Shown in pieces: positions 11,666 to 24,041 of a DNA stretch of 64,000 nt (position 1 is its first letter; each line of letters opens with the position of its first letter). The DNA comes from Canna indica (Eukaryota; Streptophyta; Magnoliopsida; Zingiberales; Cannaceae): assembly GCA_034359265.1 (NCBI GenBank), contig CP136897.1, forward strand, positions 35,637,501-35,701,500, read 5' to 3'. A program made the position numbers and the translations under genes. Below the pieces are notes generated by a model. It saw only the letters and a program-made list of their open reading frames with translations, was not told the DNA's origin and ran no database searches.

Positions 11666-11782
11666 GGTTGCGATCATACTAGGACTAACGCACCGGATCC
11701 CATCAGAACTCCGAAGTTAAGCGTGCTTGGGCGAGAGTAGTACTAGGATGGGTGACCCCCTGGGAAGTCCTCGTGTTGCACC
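11666..11782 (+). rRNA. 5S rRNA: 5S rRNA gene
   Basis: Differences: G3T, C15T, C18G; positions 19-117 match the consensus, so all internal control elements are intact. Confidence 0.94.

Positions 11783-11985
11783 TTTTTTTTTACTACCTAT
11801 TTGATTGCACAATGAGATCATTTTTTTTACCAATCTTTCTAACCAAACGTTAGGAGACGGACGACGTCGTCGACATAAAATTTGGCTGTCGATCGCCCGC
11901 GCGGGGCCCGCCGCAACCTCTACGGCCGGCTCGATCGACCAACCGACCCGAAAAATTAAAATTTGTAAATAAATAAGAAAAATAA

Positions 11986-12093
11986 CATAGCAGCACTAAC
12001 TCACCAGATCCCATCAGAACTCAGAAGTTAAGCGTGCTTCGGCGAGAGTAGTACTAGGATGGGTGACCCACTGGGAAGTCATCGTGTTGTACC
11986..12093 (+). pseudogene. 5S rRNA gene, 5'-truncated (type I)
   Basis: Begins at position 10. Changes: C14G, G25T, G30A, C47A, G64C, C94A, C105A, C114T. 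Terminator CACCA-like end followed by eight T. One of the more decayed type I copies. Confidence 0.9.

Positions 12094-12461
12094 ATTTTTT
12101 TTACTACCAATTTGATTGCACGACGATATCATTTTTTTTACCAATCTTTCTAACCAAACGTTATGGACGGACGACGTCGTCGACATAAAATTTGGCTGTC
12201 GATCGCCCGCGCGGGGCCCGCCGTTACCTCTACGGCCGGCTCGATCGACCAACCGAGCCGAAAAATTAAAATTTGTAAATAAATAAGAAAAATAACATTT
12301 CAATTATTATTTTTCGTTTAAAACGGGCGTAACTCCGTGCATTATTGTCCGATTTCAGATTTTCACGTGGCGCTAAAAGGCGCGCGAAGAGACGAAGAAA
12401 ATGACCCCGAGCTATCCCTCGGACGCTCACCCTTATTAGCCGACGATCAGAATTGCATCAC

Positions 12462-12578
12462 GGGTGTGATCATACCAGCACTATCGCACCGGATCCCTTC
12501 AGAACTCCTAAGTTAAGCGTGCTTGGGCGAGAGTAGTACTAGGATGGGTGACCCCGTGGGAAGTCCTCGTGTTGCACT
12462..12578 (+). 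rRNA. 5S rRNA: 5S rRNA gene, variant
   Basis: Differences: C6T (still wobble-pairs G113), A23T, A37T, G48T, C95G, C117T. Earliest member of the G48T/C95G lineage (18 copies). Confidence 0.93.

Positions 12579-12947
12579 TTTTTTTTTTACTACCTATTTG
12601 ATTGCACGACGAGATCATTTTTTTTACCAATCTTTCTAACCAAACGTTAAGGACGGACGACGTCGTCGACATAAAATTAGGATGTCGATCGCCCGCGCAG
12701 GGCCCGCCGCAACCTCTACGGCCGGCTCGATCGACCAACCGACCCGAAAAATTAAAATTTGTAAATAAATAAGAAATATAACTTTTCAATTATTATTTTT
12801 CGTTTAAAACGGGCGTAACTCCGTGCATTATTGTCCGATTTCAACTTTTCACGTGGCGCTAAAAGGCGCGCGAAGAGACGATGAAAATGACCCCGAGCTA
12901 TCCCTCGGACGCTCACCCTTATTAGCCGACGATCAGAAGTGCATCAT

Positions 12948-13064
12948 GGGTGCGATCATACCAGCACTAACGCACCGGATCCCATCAGAACTCCAAAGTT
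13001 AAGCGTGCTTGGGCGAGAGTAGTACTAGGATGGGTGACCCCCTGGGAAGTCCTCGTGTTGCACC
12948..13064 (+). rRNA. 5S rRNA: 5S rRNA gene
   Basis: Single difference G48A, at a CpG. Internal control regions and terminator are intact. Confidence 0.96.

Positions 13065-13264
13065 TTTTTTTTTACTACCTATTTGATTGCACAATGAGAT
13101 CATTTTTTTTACCAATCTTTCTAACCAAACGTTAGGAGACGGACGACGTCGACATAAAATTTGGCTGTCGATCGCCCGCGCGGGGCCCGCCGCAATCTCT
13201 ACGGCCGGCTCGATCGACCAACCGACCCGAAAAATTAAAATTTGTAAATAAATAAGAAAAATAA

Positions 13265-13372
13265 CATAGCAGCACTAACTCACCAGATCCCATCAGAACT
13301 CAGAAGTTAAGCGTGCTTCGGCGAGAGTAGTACTAGGATGGGTGACCCCCTGGGAAGTCCTCGTGTTGCACC
13265..13372 (+). pseudogene. 5S rRNA gene, 5'-truncated (type I)
   Basis: Begins at position 10. 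Changes: C14G, G25T, G30A, C47A, G64C; the 3' end is normal. Related to 11986. Confidence 0.9.

Positions 13373-13741
13373 TTTTTTTTTACTACCTATTTGATTGCGC
13401 AATGAGATCATTTTTTTTACCAATCTTTCTAACCAAACGTTAGGAGACGGACGACGTCGTCGACATAAAATTTGGCTGTCGATCGCCCGCGCGGGGCCCG
13501 CCGTAACCTCTACGGCCGGCTCGATCGACCGACCGAGCCGAAAAATTAAAATTTGTAAATAAATAAGAAATATAACATTTCAATTATTATTTTTCGTTTA
13601 AAACGGGCGTAACTCCGTGCATTATTGTTCGATTTCAGCTTTTCACGTGGCGCTAAAAGGCGCGCGAAGAGACGAAGAAAATGACCCCGAGCTATCCCTC
13701 GGACGCTCACCCTTATTAGCCGACGATCAGAAGTGCATGAT

Positions 13742-13858
13742 GGGTGCGATCATACCAGCACTAACGCACCGGATCCCATCAGAACTCCGAAGTTAAGCGT
13801 GCTTGGGTGAGAGTAGTACTAGGATGGGTGACCCCCTAGGAAGTCCTCGTGTTGCACC
13742..13858 (+). rRNA. 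5S rRNA: 5S rRNA gene
   Basis: Differences: C67T (IE), G97A (box C). First unit of the 2.71-kb higher-order repeat. Confidence 0.95.

Positions 13859-14226
13859 TTTTTTTTTAATACCTATTTGATTGCACGACGAGATCATTTT
13901 TTTTACCAATCTTTCTAACCAAACGTTAAGGACGGACGACGTCGTCGACATAAAATTTGGCTGTCGATCGCCCGCGCGGGGCCCGCCGTAACCTCTACGG
14001 CCGGCTCGATCGACCAGCCGACCCGAAAAATTAAAATTTGTAAATAAATAAGAAAAATAACATCTCAATTATTATTTTTCGTTTAAAACGGGCGTAACTC
14101 CGTGCATTATTGTCCGATTTCAGATTTTCACGTGGCGCTAAAAGGCGCGCGAAGAGACGAAGAAAATGACCCCGAGCTATCCCTCGGACGTTCACCCTTA
14201 TTAGCCGACGATCAGAATTGCATCAT

Positions 14227-14343
14227 GGGTGCGATCATACCAGCACTAACGCACCGGATCCCATCAGAACTCCTAAGTTAAGCGTGCTTGGGCGAGAGTA
14301 GTACTAGGATGGGTGACCCCGTGGGAAGTCCTCGTGTTGCACC
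14227..14343 (+). rRNA. 5S rRNA: 5S rRNA gene
   Basis: Differences: G48T, C95G (box C). Higher-order repeat position 2. Confidence 0.95.

Positions 14344-14712
14344 TTTTTTTTTAACTACCTATTCGATTGCACGACGATATCATTTTTTTTACCAATCTTT
14401 CTAACCAAACGTTAAGGACGGACGACGTCGTCGACATAAAATTTGGCTGTCGATCGCCCACGCGAGACCCGCCGCCACCTCTACGGCCGGCTCGATCGAC
14501 CAACCGACCCGAAAAATTAAAATTTGTAAATAAATAAGAAATATAATATTTCAATTATTATTTTTCGTTTAAAACGGGCGTAACTCCGTGCATTATTGTC
14601 CGATTTCAGCTTTTCACGTGGCGCTAAAAGGGGCGCGAAGAGACGGTGAAAATGACCCCGAGCTATCCCTCGGACGCTCACCCTTAATAGCCGACGATCA
14701 GAAGTGCATCAC

Positions 14713-14829
14713 GGGTGCGATCATACCAGCACTAACGCACCGGATCCCATCAGAACTCCGAAGTTAAGCGTGCTTGGGCGAGAGTAGTACTAGGATGGGT
14801 GATCCCCTGGGAAGTCTTCGTGTTGCACC
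14713..14829 (+). rRNA. 5S rRNA: 5S rRNA gene
   Basis: Differences: C91T (box C), C105T. Upstream element reads TTAATAG instead of TTATTAG. Higher-order repeat position 3. Confidence 0.95.

Positions 14830-15032
14830 TTTTTTTTTACTACCTATTTGATTGCACAATGAGATCATTTTTTTTACCAATCTTTCTAACCAAACGTTAG
14901 GAGACGGACGACGTCGTCGACATAAAATTTGGCTGTCGATCGCCCGCGCGGGGCCCGCCGCAACCTCTACGGCCGGCTCGATCGACCAACCGACCCGAAA
15001 AATTAAAATTTGTAAATAAATAAGAAAAATAA

Positions 15033-15140
15033 CATACCAGCACTAACTCACCGGATCCCATCAGAACTCCGAAGTTAAGCGTGCTTCGGCGAGAGTAGTT
15101 CTAGGATTGGTGACCCACTGGGAAGTCCTCGTGTTGTACC
15033..15140 (+). pseudogene. 5S rRNA gene, 5'-truncated (type I)
   Basis: Begins at position 10. Changes: G25T, G64C, A77T, G85T (box C), C94A, C114T. 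Higher-order repeat position 4. Confidence 0.9.

Positions 15141-15508
15141 TTTTTTTTTACTACCAATTTGATTGCACGATGATATCATTTTTTTTACCAATCTTTCTAA
15201 CCAAACGTTAAGGACGGACGACGTCGTCGACAAAAAATTTGGCTGTCGATCGCCCGCGCGGGGCCCGCCGCAACCTCTACGGCCGGCTCGATCGACCAAC
15301 CGAGCCGAAAAATTAAAATTTGTAAATAAATAAGAAATATAACATTTCAATTATTATTTTTCGTTTAAAACGGGCGTAACTCCGTGCATTATTGTCCGAT
15401 TTCAGCTTTTCACGTGGCGCTAAAAGGCGCGCGAAGAGACGAAGAAAATGACCCCGAGCTATCCCTCGGACGCTCACCCTTATTAGCCGACGATCAGAAT
15501 TGCATCAT

Positions 15509-15625
15509 GGGTGCGATCATACCAGCACTAACGCACCGGATCCCATCAGAACTCCTAAGTTAAGCGTGATTGGGCGAGAGTAGTACTAGGATGGGTGACC
15601 CCGTGGGAAGTCCTCGTGTTGCACC
15509..15625 (+). rRNA. 5S rRNA: 5S rRNA gene
   Basis: Differences: G48T, C61A (box A), C95G. 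Confidence 0.95.

Positions 15626-15994
15626 TTTTTTTTTTACTACCTATTTGATTGCACGACGAGATCATTTTTTTTACCAATCTTTCTAACCAAACATTAAGGA
15701 CGGACGACGTCGTCGACATAAAATTTGGATGTCGATCGCCCGCGCAGGGCCCGCCGCAACCTCTACGGCCGGCTCGATCGACCAACCGATCCGAAAAATT
15801 ATTATTTGTAAATAAATAAGAAATATAACATTTCAATTATTATTTTTCGTTTAAAACGGGCGTAACTCCGTGCATTATTGTACGATTTCAGCTTTTCACG
15901 TGGCGCTAAAAGGCGCGCGAAGAGACGAAGAAAATGACCCCGAGCTATCCCTCGGACGCTCACCCTTATTAGCCGACGATCAGAATTGCATCAT

Positions 15995-16111
15995 GGGTGC
16001 GATCATACCAGCACTAACGCACCGGATCCCATCAGAACTCCGAAGTTAAGCGTGCTTGGGCGAGAGTAGTACTAGGATGGGTGACCCCCTCGGAAGTCCT
16101 CGTGTTGCACC
15995..16111 (+). rRNA. 5S rRNA: 5S rRNA gene without adjacent T-tract
   Basis: Only G97C. Followed by CTGTTTCATTGCAC, so the nearest long T run is more than 20 nt away. 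Confidence 0.94.

Positions 16112-16453
16112 TGTTTCATTGCACGACGAGATCTTTTTTTTTACCAATCTTTCTAACCAAACGTTAAGGACGGACGACGTTGTCGACATAAAATTTGGCG
16201 GTCGATCGCCCGCCGCAACCTCTACGGCCGGCTCGATCGACCAACCGACCCGAAAAATTAAAATTTGTAAATAAATAAGAAAAATAAGATTTCAATTATT
16301 ATTTTTCGTTTAAAACGGGCGTAACTCCGTGCATTATTGTTCGATTTCAGCTTTTCACGTGGCGCTAAAAGGCACGCGAAGAGACGAAGAAAATGACCCC
16401 GAGCTATCCCTCGGACGCTCACCCTTATTAGCCGACGATCAGAAGTGCATGAT

Positions 16454-16570
16454 GGGTGCGATCATACCACCACTAACGCACCGGATCCCATCAGAACTCC
16501 GAAGTTAAGCGTGCTTGGGTGAGAGTAGTACTAGGATGGGTGACCCCCTAGGAAGTCCTCGTGTTGCACC
16454..16570 (+). rRNA. 5S rRNA: 5S rRNA gene
   Basis: Differences: G17C, C67T (IE), G97A. Starts the second higher-order period. Confidence 0.95.

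Positions 16571-16938
16571 TTTTTTTTTAATACCTATTTGATTGCACGA
16601 CGAGATCATTTTTTTTACCAATCTTTCTAACCAAACGTTAAGGACGGACGACGTCGTCGACATAAAATTTGGCTGTCGATCGCCCGCGCAGGGCCCGCCG
16701 TAACCTCTACGGCCGGCTCGATCGACCAGCCGACCCGAAAAATTAAAATTTGTAAATAAATAAGAAAAATAACATTTCAATTATTATTTTTCGTTTAAAA
16801 CGGGCGTAACTCCGTGCATTATTGTCCGATTTCAGATTTTCACGTGGCGCTAAAAGGCGCGCGAAGAGACGAAGAAAATGACCCCGAGCTATCCCTCGGA
16901 CGCTCACCCTTATTAGCCGACGATCAGAATTGCATCAT

Positions 16939-17055
16939 GGGTGCGATCATACCAGCACTAACGCACCGGATCCCATCAGAACTCCTAAGTTAAGCGTGCT
17001 TGGGCGAGAGTAGTACTAGGATGGGTGACCCCGTGGGAAGTCCTCGTGTTGCACC
16939..17055 (+). rRNA. 5S rRNA: 5S rRNA gene
   Basis: Differences: G48T, C95G; block copy of 14227. Confidence 0.95.

Positions 17056-17423
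17056 TTTTTTTTTAACTACCTATTCGATTGCACGACGATATCATTTTTT
17101 TACCAATCTTTCTAACCAAACGTTAAGGACGGACGACGTCGTCGACATAAAATTTGGCTGTCGATCGCCCACGCGGGACCCGCCGCCACCTCTACGGCCG
17201 GCTCGATCGACCAACCGACCCGAAAAATTAAAATTTGTAAATAAATAAGAAATATAACATTTCAATTATTATTTTTCGTTTAAAACGGGCGTAACTCCGT
17301 GCATTATTGTCCGATTTCAGCTTTTCACGTGGCGCTAAAAGGCGCGCGAAGAGACGGTGAAAATGACCCCGAGCTATCCCTCGGACGGTCACCCTTATTA
17401 GCCGACGATCAGAAGTGCATCAC

Positions 17424-17540
17424 GGGTGCGATCATACCAGCACTAACGCACCGGATCCCATCAGAACTCCGAAGTTAAGCGTGCTTGGGCGAGAGTAGTA
17501 CTAGGATGGGTGATCCCCTGGGAAGTCTTCGTGTTGCACC
17424..17540 (+). rRNA. 5S rRNA: 5S rRNA gene
   Basis: Differences: C91T, C105T; block copy of 14713. Confidence 0.95.

Positions 17541-17743
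17541 TTTTTTTTTACTACCTATTTGATTGCACAATGAGATCATTTTTTTTACCAATCTTTCTAA
17601 CCAAACGTTAGGAGACGGACGACGTCGTCGACATAAAATTTGGCTGTCGATCGCCCGCGCGGGGCCCGCCGCAACCTCTACGGCCGGCTCGATCGACCAA
17701 CCGACCCAAAAAATTAAAATTTGTAAATAAATAAGAAAAATAA

Positions 17744-17851
17744 CATACCAGCACTAACTCACCGGATCCCATCAGAACTCCGAAGTTAAGCGTGCTTCGG
17801 CGAGAGTAGTACTAGGATTGGTGACCCACTGGGAAGTCCTCGTGTTGTACC
17744..17851 (+). pseudogene. 5S rRNA gene, 5'-truncated (type I)
   Basis: Begins at position 10. Changes: G25T, G64C, G85T, C94A, C114T; block copy of 15033 without A77T. Confidence 0.9.

Positions 17852-18219
17852 TTTTTTTTTACTACCAATTTGATTGCACGACGATATCATTTTTTTTACC
17901 AATCTTTCTAACCAAACGTTAAGGACGGACGACGTCGTCGATAAAAAATTTGGCTGTCGATCGCCCGCGCGGGGCCCGCCGCAACCTCTACGGCCGGCTC
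18001 GATCGACCAACCGAGCCGAAAAATTAAAATTTGTAAATAAATAAGAAATATAACATTTCAATTATTATTTTTCGTTTAAAACGGGCGTAACTCCGTGCAT
18101 TATTGTCCGATTTCAGCTTTTCACGTGGCGCTAAAAGGCGCGCGAAGAGACGAAGAAAATGACCCCGAGCTATCCCTCGGACGCTCACCCTTATTAGCCG
18201 ACGATCAGAAGTGCATCAT

Positions 18220-18336
18220 GGGTGCGATCATACCAGCACTAACGCACCGGATCCCATCAGAACTCCTAAGTTAAGCGTGCTTGGGCGAGAGTAGTACTAG
18301 GATGGGTGACCCCGTGGGAGGTCCTCGTGTTGCACC
18220..18336 (+). rRNA. 5S rRNA: 5S rRNA gene
   Basis: Differences: G48T, C95G, A101G. Confidence 0.95.

Positions 18337-18705
18337 TTTTTTTTTTACTACCTATTTGATTGCACGACGAGATCATTTTTTTTACCAATCTTTCTAACCA
18401 AACATTAAGGACGGACGACGTCGTCGATAAAATATTTGGCTGTCGATCGCCCGCGCGGGGCCTGCCGCAAACTCTACGGCCGGCTCGATCGACCAACCGA
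18501 TCCGAAAAATTAAAATTTGTAAATAAATAAGAAATATAACATTTCAATTATTATTTTTCGTTTAAAACGGGCGTAACTTCGTGCATTATTGTCCGATTTC
18601 AACTTTTCACGTGGCGCTAAAAGGCGCGCGAAGAGACGAAGAAAATGACCCCGAGCTATCCCTCGGACGCTCACCCTTATTAGCCGACGATCAGAAGTGC
18701 ATCAC

Positions 18706-18822
18706 GGGTGCGATCATACCAGCACTAACGCACCGGATCCCATCAGAACTCCGAAGTTAAGCGTGCTTGGGCGAGAGTAGTACTAGGATGGGTGACCCCC
18801 TCGGAAGTCCTCGTGTTGCACC
18706..18822 (+). rRNA. 5S rRNA: 5S rRNA gene without adjacent T-tract
   Basis: Only G97C; T-less junction CACCTATTTCATTGC. Confidence 0.94.

Positions 18823-19163
18823 TATTTCATTGCACGACGAGATCTTTTTTTTACCAATCTTTCTAACCAAACGTTAAGGACGGACGACGTTGTCGACATA
18901 AAATTTGGCGGTCGATCGCCCGCCGCAACCTCTACGGCCGGCTCGATCGACCAACCGACCCGAAAAATTAAAATTTGTAAATAAATAAGAAAAATAAGAT
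19001 TTCTATTATTATTTTTCGTTTAAAACGGGCGTAACTCCGTGCATTATTGTTCGATTTCAGCTTTTCACGTGGCGCTAAAAGGAGCACGAAGAGACGAAGA
19101 AAATGACCCCGAGCTATCCCTCGGACGCTCACCCTTATTAGCCGACGATCAGAAGTGCATAAT

Positions 19164-19280
19164 GGGTGCGATCATACCACCACTAACGCACCGGATCCCA
19201 TCAGAACTCCGAAGTTAAGCGTGCTTGGGTGAGAGTAGTACTAGGATGGGTGACCCCCTAGGAAGTCCTCGTGTTGCACC
19164..19280 (+). rRNA. 5S rRNA: 5S rRNA gene
   Basis: Differences: G17C, C67T, G97A. The upstream -1 base is T (GCATAAT). Confidence 0.95.

Positions 19281-19648
19281 TTTTTTTTTAATACCTATTT
19301 GATTGCACGACGAGATCATTTTTTTTACCAATCTTTCTAACCAAACGTTAAGGACGGACGACGTCGTCGACATAAAATTTGGCTGTCGATCGCCCGCGCG
19401 GGGCCCGCCGTAACCTCTACGGCCGGCTCGATCGACCAGCCCATCCGAAAAATTAAAATTTGTAAATAAATAAGAAAAATAACATTTCAATTATTATTTT
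19501 TCGTTTAAAACGGGCGTAACTCCGTGCATTATTGTCCGATTTCAGATTTTCACGTGGCGCTAAAAGGCGCGCGAAGAGACGAAGAAAATGACCCCGAGCT
19601 ATCCCTCGGACGCTCACCGTTATTAGCCGACGATCAGAATTGCATCAT

Positions 19649-19765
19649 GGGTGCAATCATACCAGCACTAACGCACCGGATCCCATCAGAACTCCTAAGT
19701 TAAGCGTGCTTGGGCGAGAGTAGTACTAGGATGGGTGACCCCGTGGGAAGTCCTCGTGTTGCACC
19649..19765 (+). rRNA. 5S rRNA: 5S rRNA gene
   Basis: Differences: G7A, G48T, C95G. The following unit is type I directly, so the C91T/C105T unit has been lost here. Confidence 0.95.

Positions 19766-19968
19766 TTTTTTTTTAACTACCTATTCGATTGCACGACGAT
19801 ATCATTTTTTTTACCAATCTTTCTAACCAAACGTTAAGGACGGACGACGTCGTCGACATAAAATTTGGCTGTCGATCGCCCATGCGGGGCCCGCCGCAAC
19901 CTCTACGGCCGGCTCGATCGACCAACCGGCCCGAAAAATTAAAATTTGTAAATAAATAAGAAAAATAA

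Positions 19969-20076
19969 CATACCAGCACTAACTCACCGGATCCCATCAG
20001 AACTCCGAAGTTAAGCGTGCTTCGGCGAGAGTAGTACTAGGATTGGTGACCCACTGGGAAGTCCTCGTGTTGTACC
19969..20076 (+). pseudogene. 5S rRNA gene, 5'-truncated (type I)
   Basis: Begins at position 10. Changes: G25T, G64C, G85T, C94A, C114T. Copied at 23449. Confidence 0.9.

Positions 20077-20444
20077 TTTTTTTTTACTACCAATTTGATT
20101 CCACGACGATATCATTTTTTTTACCAATCTTTCTAACCAAACGTTAAGAACGGACGACGTCGTCGACAAAAAATTTGGCTGTCGATCGCCCGCGCGGGGC
20201 CCGCCGCAACCTCTACGGCCGGCTCGATCGACCAACCGAGCCGAAAAATTAAAATTTGTAAATAAATAAGAAATATAACATTTCAATTATTATTTTTCGT
20301 TTAAAACGGGTGTAACTCCGTGCATTATTGTCCGATTTCAGCTTTTCACGTGGCGCTAAAAGGCGCGCGAAGAGACGAAGAAAATGACCCCGAGCTATCC
20401 CTCGGACGCTCACCCTTATTAGCCGACGATCAGAATTGCATCAT

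Positions 20445-20561
20445 GGGTGCGATCATACCAGCACTAACGCACCGGATCCCATCAGAACTCCTAAGTTAAG
20501 CGTGCTTGGGCGAGAGTAGTACTAGGATGGGTGACCCCGTGGGAAGTCCTCGTGTTGCACC
20445..20561 (+). rRNA. 5S rRNA: 5S rRNA gene
   Basis: Differences: G48T, C95G. Confidence 0.95.

Positions 20562-20929
20562 TTTTTTTTTACTACCTATTTGATTGCACGACGAGATCAT
20601 TTTTTTTACCAATCTTTCTAACCAAACATTAAGGACGGACGACGTCGTCGACATAAAATTTGGATGTCGATCGCCCGCGTAGGGCCCGCCGCAACCTCTA
20701 CGGCCGGCTCGATCGACCAACCGATCCGAAAAATTAAAATTTGTAAATAAATAAGAAATATAACATTTCAATTATTATTTTTCGTTTAAAACGGGCGTAA
20801 CTCCGTGCATTATTGTCCGATTTCAGCTTTTCACGTGGCGCTAAAAGGCGCGCGAAGAGACGAAGAAAATGACCCCGAGCTATCCCTCGGACGCTCACCC
20901 TTATTAGCCGACGATCAGAATTGCATCAT

Positions 20930-21046
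20930 GGGTGCGATCATACCAGCACTAACGCACCGGATCCCATCAGAACTCCGAAGTTAAGCGTGCTTGGGCGAGA
21001 GTAGTACTAGGATGGGTGACCCCCTCGGAAGTCCTCGTGTTGCACC
20930..21046 (+). rRNA. 5S rRNA: 5S rRNA gene without adjacent T-tract
   Basis: Only G97C. The first T run of four or more starts at 21069, 23 nt past the gene, so a polymerase III transcript would carry an extension of about 22 nt. Confidence 0.94.

Positions 21047-21388
21047 TATTTCATTGCACGACGAGATCTTTTTTTTTACCAATCTTTCTAACCAAACGTT
21101 AAGGACGGACGACGTTGTCGACATAAAATTTGGCGGTCGATCGCCCGCCGCAACCTCTACGGCTGGCTCGATCGACCAACCGACCCGAAAAATTAAAATT
21201 TGTAAATAAATAAGAAAAATAAGATTTCAATTATTATTTTTCGTTTAAAACGGGCGTAACTCCGTGCATTATTGTTCGATTTCAACTTTTCACGTGGCGC
21301 TAAAAGGCGCGCGAAGAGACGAAGAAAATGACCCCGAGCTATCCCTCGGACGCTCACCCTTATTAGCCGACGATCAGAAGTGCATGAT
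21047..21388. other. Short spacer of a T-less unit (342 bp)
   Basis: Reference for the 459-bp units. Compared with the standard spacer it has two deletions: the T-tract with ACTACC just after the gene, and about 10 bp (GCGCGGGGCC) in the GC-rich block, giving TCGATCGCCCGCCGCAACC. The second T-tract is present as nine T at 21069-21077. GTTGTCGACATAAAATTTGGCG replaces the usual GTCGTCGACATAAAATTTGGCT. Both deletions always occur together. Confidence 0.85.

Positions 21389-21505
21389 GGGTGCGATCAT
21401 ACCACCACTAACGCACCGGATCCCATCAGAACTCCGAAGTTAAGCGTGCTTGGGTGAGAGTAGTACTAGGATGGGTGACCCCCTAGGAAGTCCTCGTGTT
21501 GCACC
21389..21505 (+). rRNA. 5S rRNA: 5S rRNA gene
   Basis: Differences: G17C, C67T (IE), G97A; always directly downstream of a T-less unit in this region. 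Confidence 0.95.

Positions 21506-21873
21506 TTTTTTTTTACTACCTATTTGATTGCACGACGAGATCATTTTTTTTACCAATCTTTCTAACCAAACGTTAAGGACGGACGACGTCGTCGACATAA
21601 AATTTGGATGTCGATCGCCCGCGCAGGGCCCGCCGCAACCTCTACGGCCGGCTCGATCGACCAACCGATCCGAAAAATTAAAATTTGTAAATAAATAAGA
21701 AATGTAACATTTCAATTATTATTTTTCGTTTAAAACGGGCGTAACTCCGTGCATTATTGTCCGATTTCAGCTTTTCACGTGGCGCTAAAAGGCGCGCGAA
21801 GAGACGAAGAAAATGACCCCGAGCTATCCCTCGGACGCTCACCCTTATTAGCCGACGATCAGAATTGCATCAC

Positions 21874-21990
21874 GGGTGCGATCATACCAGCACTAACGCA
21901 CCGGATCCCATCAGAACTCCTAAGTTAAGCGTGCTTGGGCGAGAGTAGTACTAGGATGGGTGACCCCGTGGGAAGTCCTCGTGTTGCACC
21874..21990 (+). rRNA. 5S rRNA: 5S rRNA gene
   Basis: Differences: G48T, C95G. Confidence 0.95.

Positions 21991-22193
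21991 TTTTTTTTTT
22001 ACTACCTATTTGATTGCACGACGAGATCATTTTTTTTACCAATCTTTCTAACCAAACGTTAAGGACGGACGACGTCGTCGACATAAAATTTGGATGTCGA
22101 TCGCCCGCGCAGGGCCCGCCGCAACCTCTACGGCCGGCTCGGTCGACCAACCGACCCGAAAAATTAAAATTTGTAAATAAATAAAAAAAATAA

Positions 22194-22301
22194 CATACCA
22201 GCACTAACTCACCGAATCCCATCAGAACTCCGAAGTTAAGCGTGCTTCGGCGAGAGTAGTACTAGGATGGGTGACGCACTGGGAAGTCCTCGTGTTGTAC
22301 C
22194..22301 (+). pseudogene. 5S rRNA gene, 5'-truncated (type I)
   Basis: Begins at position 10. Changes: G25T, G31A, G64C, C92G, C94A, C114T. The spacer side of the joint reads AATAAAAAAAATAACAT. Confidence 0.9.

Positions 22302-22669
22302 TTTTTTTTTTACAACCAATTTTATTGCACGACGAGATCATTTTTTTTACCAATCTTTCTAACCAAACGTTAAGGACGGACGACGTCGTCGACATAAAAT
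22401 TTGGCTGTCGATCGCCCGCGCGGGGCCCGCCGCAAGCTCTACGGCCGGCTCGATCGACCAACCGACCCGAAAAATTAAAATTTGTAAATAAATAAGAAAT
22501 ATATCATTTCAATTATTATTTTTCGTTTAAAACGGGCGTAACTCCGTGCATTATTGTCCGATTTCAGCTTTTCACGTGGCCTAAAAGGCGCGCGAAGAGA
22601 CGAAGAAAATGACCCCGTGCTATCCCTCGGACGCTCACCCTTACTAGCCGACGATCAGAAGTGCATCAC

Positions 22670-22786
22670 GGGTGCGATCATACCATCACTAACGCACCGG
22701 ATCCCATCAGAACTCCGAAGTTAAGCGTGCTTGGGCGAGAGTAGTACTAGGATGGGTGACCCCCTCGGAAGCGCTCGTGTTGCACC
22670..22786 (+). rRNA. 5S rRNA: 5S rRNA gene without adjacent T-tract
   Basis: Differences: G17T, G97C, T103C, C104G. Upstream element TTACTAG. T-less junction. Confidence 0.93.

Positions 22787-23128
22787 TATTTCATTGCACG
22801 ACGAGATCTTTTTTTTTACCAATCTTTCTAACCAAACGTTAAGGACGGACGGCGTTGTCGACATAAAATTTGGCGGTCGATCGCCCGCCGCAACCTCTAC
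22901 GGCGGGCTCGATCGACCAACCGACCCGAAAAATTAAAATTTGTAAATAAATAAGAAAAATAACATTTCAATTATTATTTTTCGTTTAAAACGGGCGTAAC
23001 TCCGTGCATTATTGTCCGATTTCAGCTTTTCACGTGGCGCTAAAAGGCGCGCGAAGAGACGGTGAAAATGACCCCGAGCTATCCCTCGGACGCTCACCCT
23101 TATTAGCCGACGATCAGAAGTGCATCAC

Positions 23129-23245
23129 GGGTGCGATCATACCAGCACTAACGCACCGGATCCCATCAGAACTCCGAAGTTAAGCGTGCTTGGGCGAGAG
23201 TAGTACTAGGATGGGTGATCCCCTCGGAAGTCTTCGTGTTGCACC
23129..23245 (+). rRNA. 5S rRNA: 5S rRNA gene
   Basis: Differences: C91T, G97C, C105T. It combines marks of the C91T/C105T lineage with G97C of the T-less lineage but has a normal T-tract, suggesting gene conversion. Confidence 0.94.

Positions 23246-23448
23246 TTTTTTTTTACTACCTATTTGATTGCACAATGAGATCATTTTTTTTACCAATCTT
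23301 TCTAACCAAACGTTAGGAGACGGACGACGTTGTCGACATAAAATTTGGCTGTCGATCGCCCGCGCGGGGCCCGCCGCAACCTCTACGGCCGGCTCGATCG
23401 ACCAACCGACCCGAAAAATTAAAATTTGTAAATAAATAAGAAAAATAA

Positions 23449-23556
23449 CATACCAGCACTAACTCACCGGATCCCATCAGAACTCCGAAGTTAAGCGTGC
23501 TTCGGCGAGAGTAGTACTAGGATTGGTGACCCACTGGGAAGTCCTCGTGTTGTACC
23449..23556 (+). pseudogene. 5S rRNA gene, 5'-truncated (type I)
   Basis: Begins at position 10. Changes: G25T, G64C, G85T, C94A, C114T, as at 19969. Confidence 0.9.

Positions 23557-23924
23557 TTTTTTTTTACTACCAATTTGATTCCACGACGATATCATTTTTT
23601 TTACCAATCTTTCTAACCAAACGTTAAGGACGGACGACGTCGTCGACAAAAAATTTGGCTGACGATCGCCCGCGCGGGGCCCGCCGCAACCTCTACGGCC
23701 GGCTCGATCGACCAACCGAGCCGAAAAATTAAAATTTGTAAATAAATAAGAAATATAACATTTCAATTATTATTTTTCGTTTAAAACGGGCGTAACTCCG
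23801 TGCATTATTGTCCGATTTCAGCTTTTCACGTGGCGCTAAAAGGCGCGCGAAGAGACGAAGAAAATGACCCCGAGCTATCCCTCGGACGCTCACCCTTATT
23901 AGCCGACGATCAGAATTGCATCAT

Positions 23925-24041
23925 GGGTGCGATCATACCAGCACTAACGCACCGGATCCCATCAGAACTCCTAAGTTAAGCGTGCTTGGGCGAGAGTAGT
24001 ACTAGGATGGGTGACCCCGTGGGAACTCCTCGTGTTGCACC
23925..24041 (+). rRNA. 5S rRNA: 5S rRNA gene
   Basis: Differences: G48T, C95G, G102C. Confidence 0.95.

Larger units (their letters stand above)
13742..19163. repeat. Six-gene higher-order repeat, about 2.71 kb, two full periods
   Basis: The order of gene types at 13742-16453 is repeated at 16454-19163: C67T/G97A gene, G48T/C95G gene, C91T/C105T gene, type I truncated gene, G48T/C95G gene, T-tract-less G97C gene. 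Offsets are 2710-2712 bp. A third pass from 19164 is shortened because the C91T/C105T unit is missing. Confidence 0.88.
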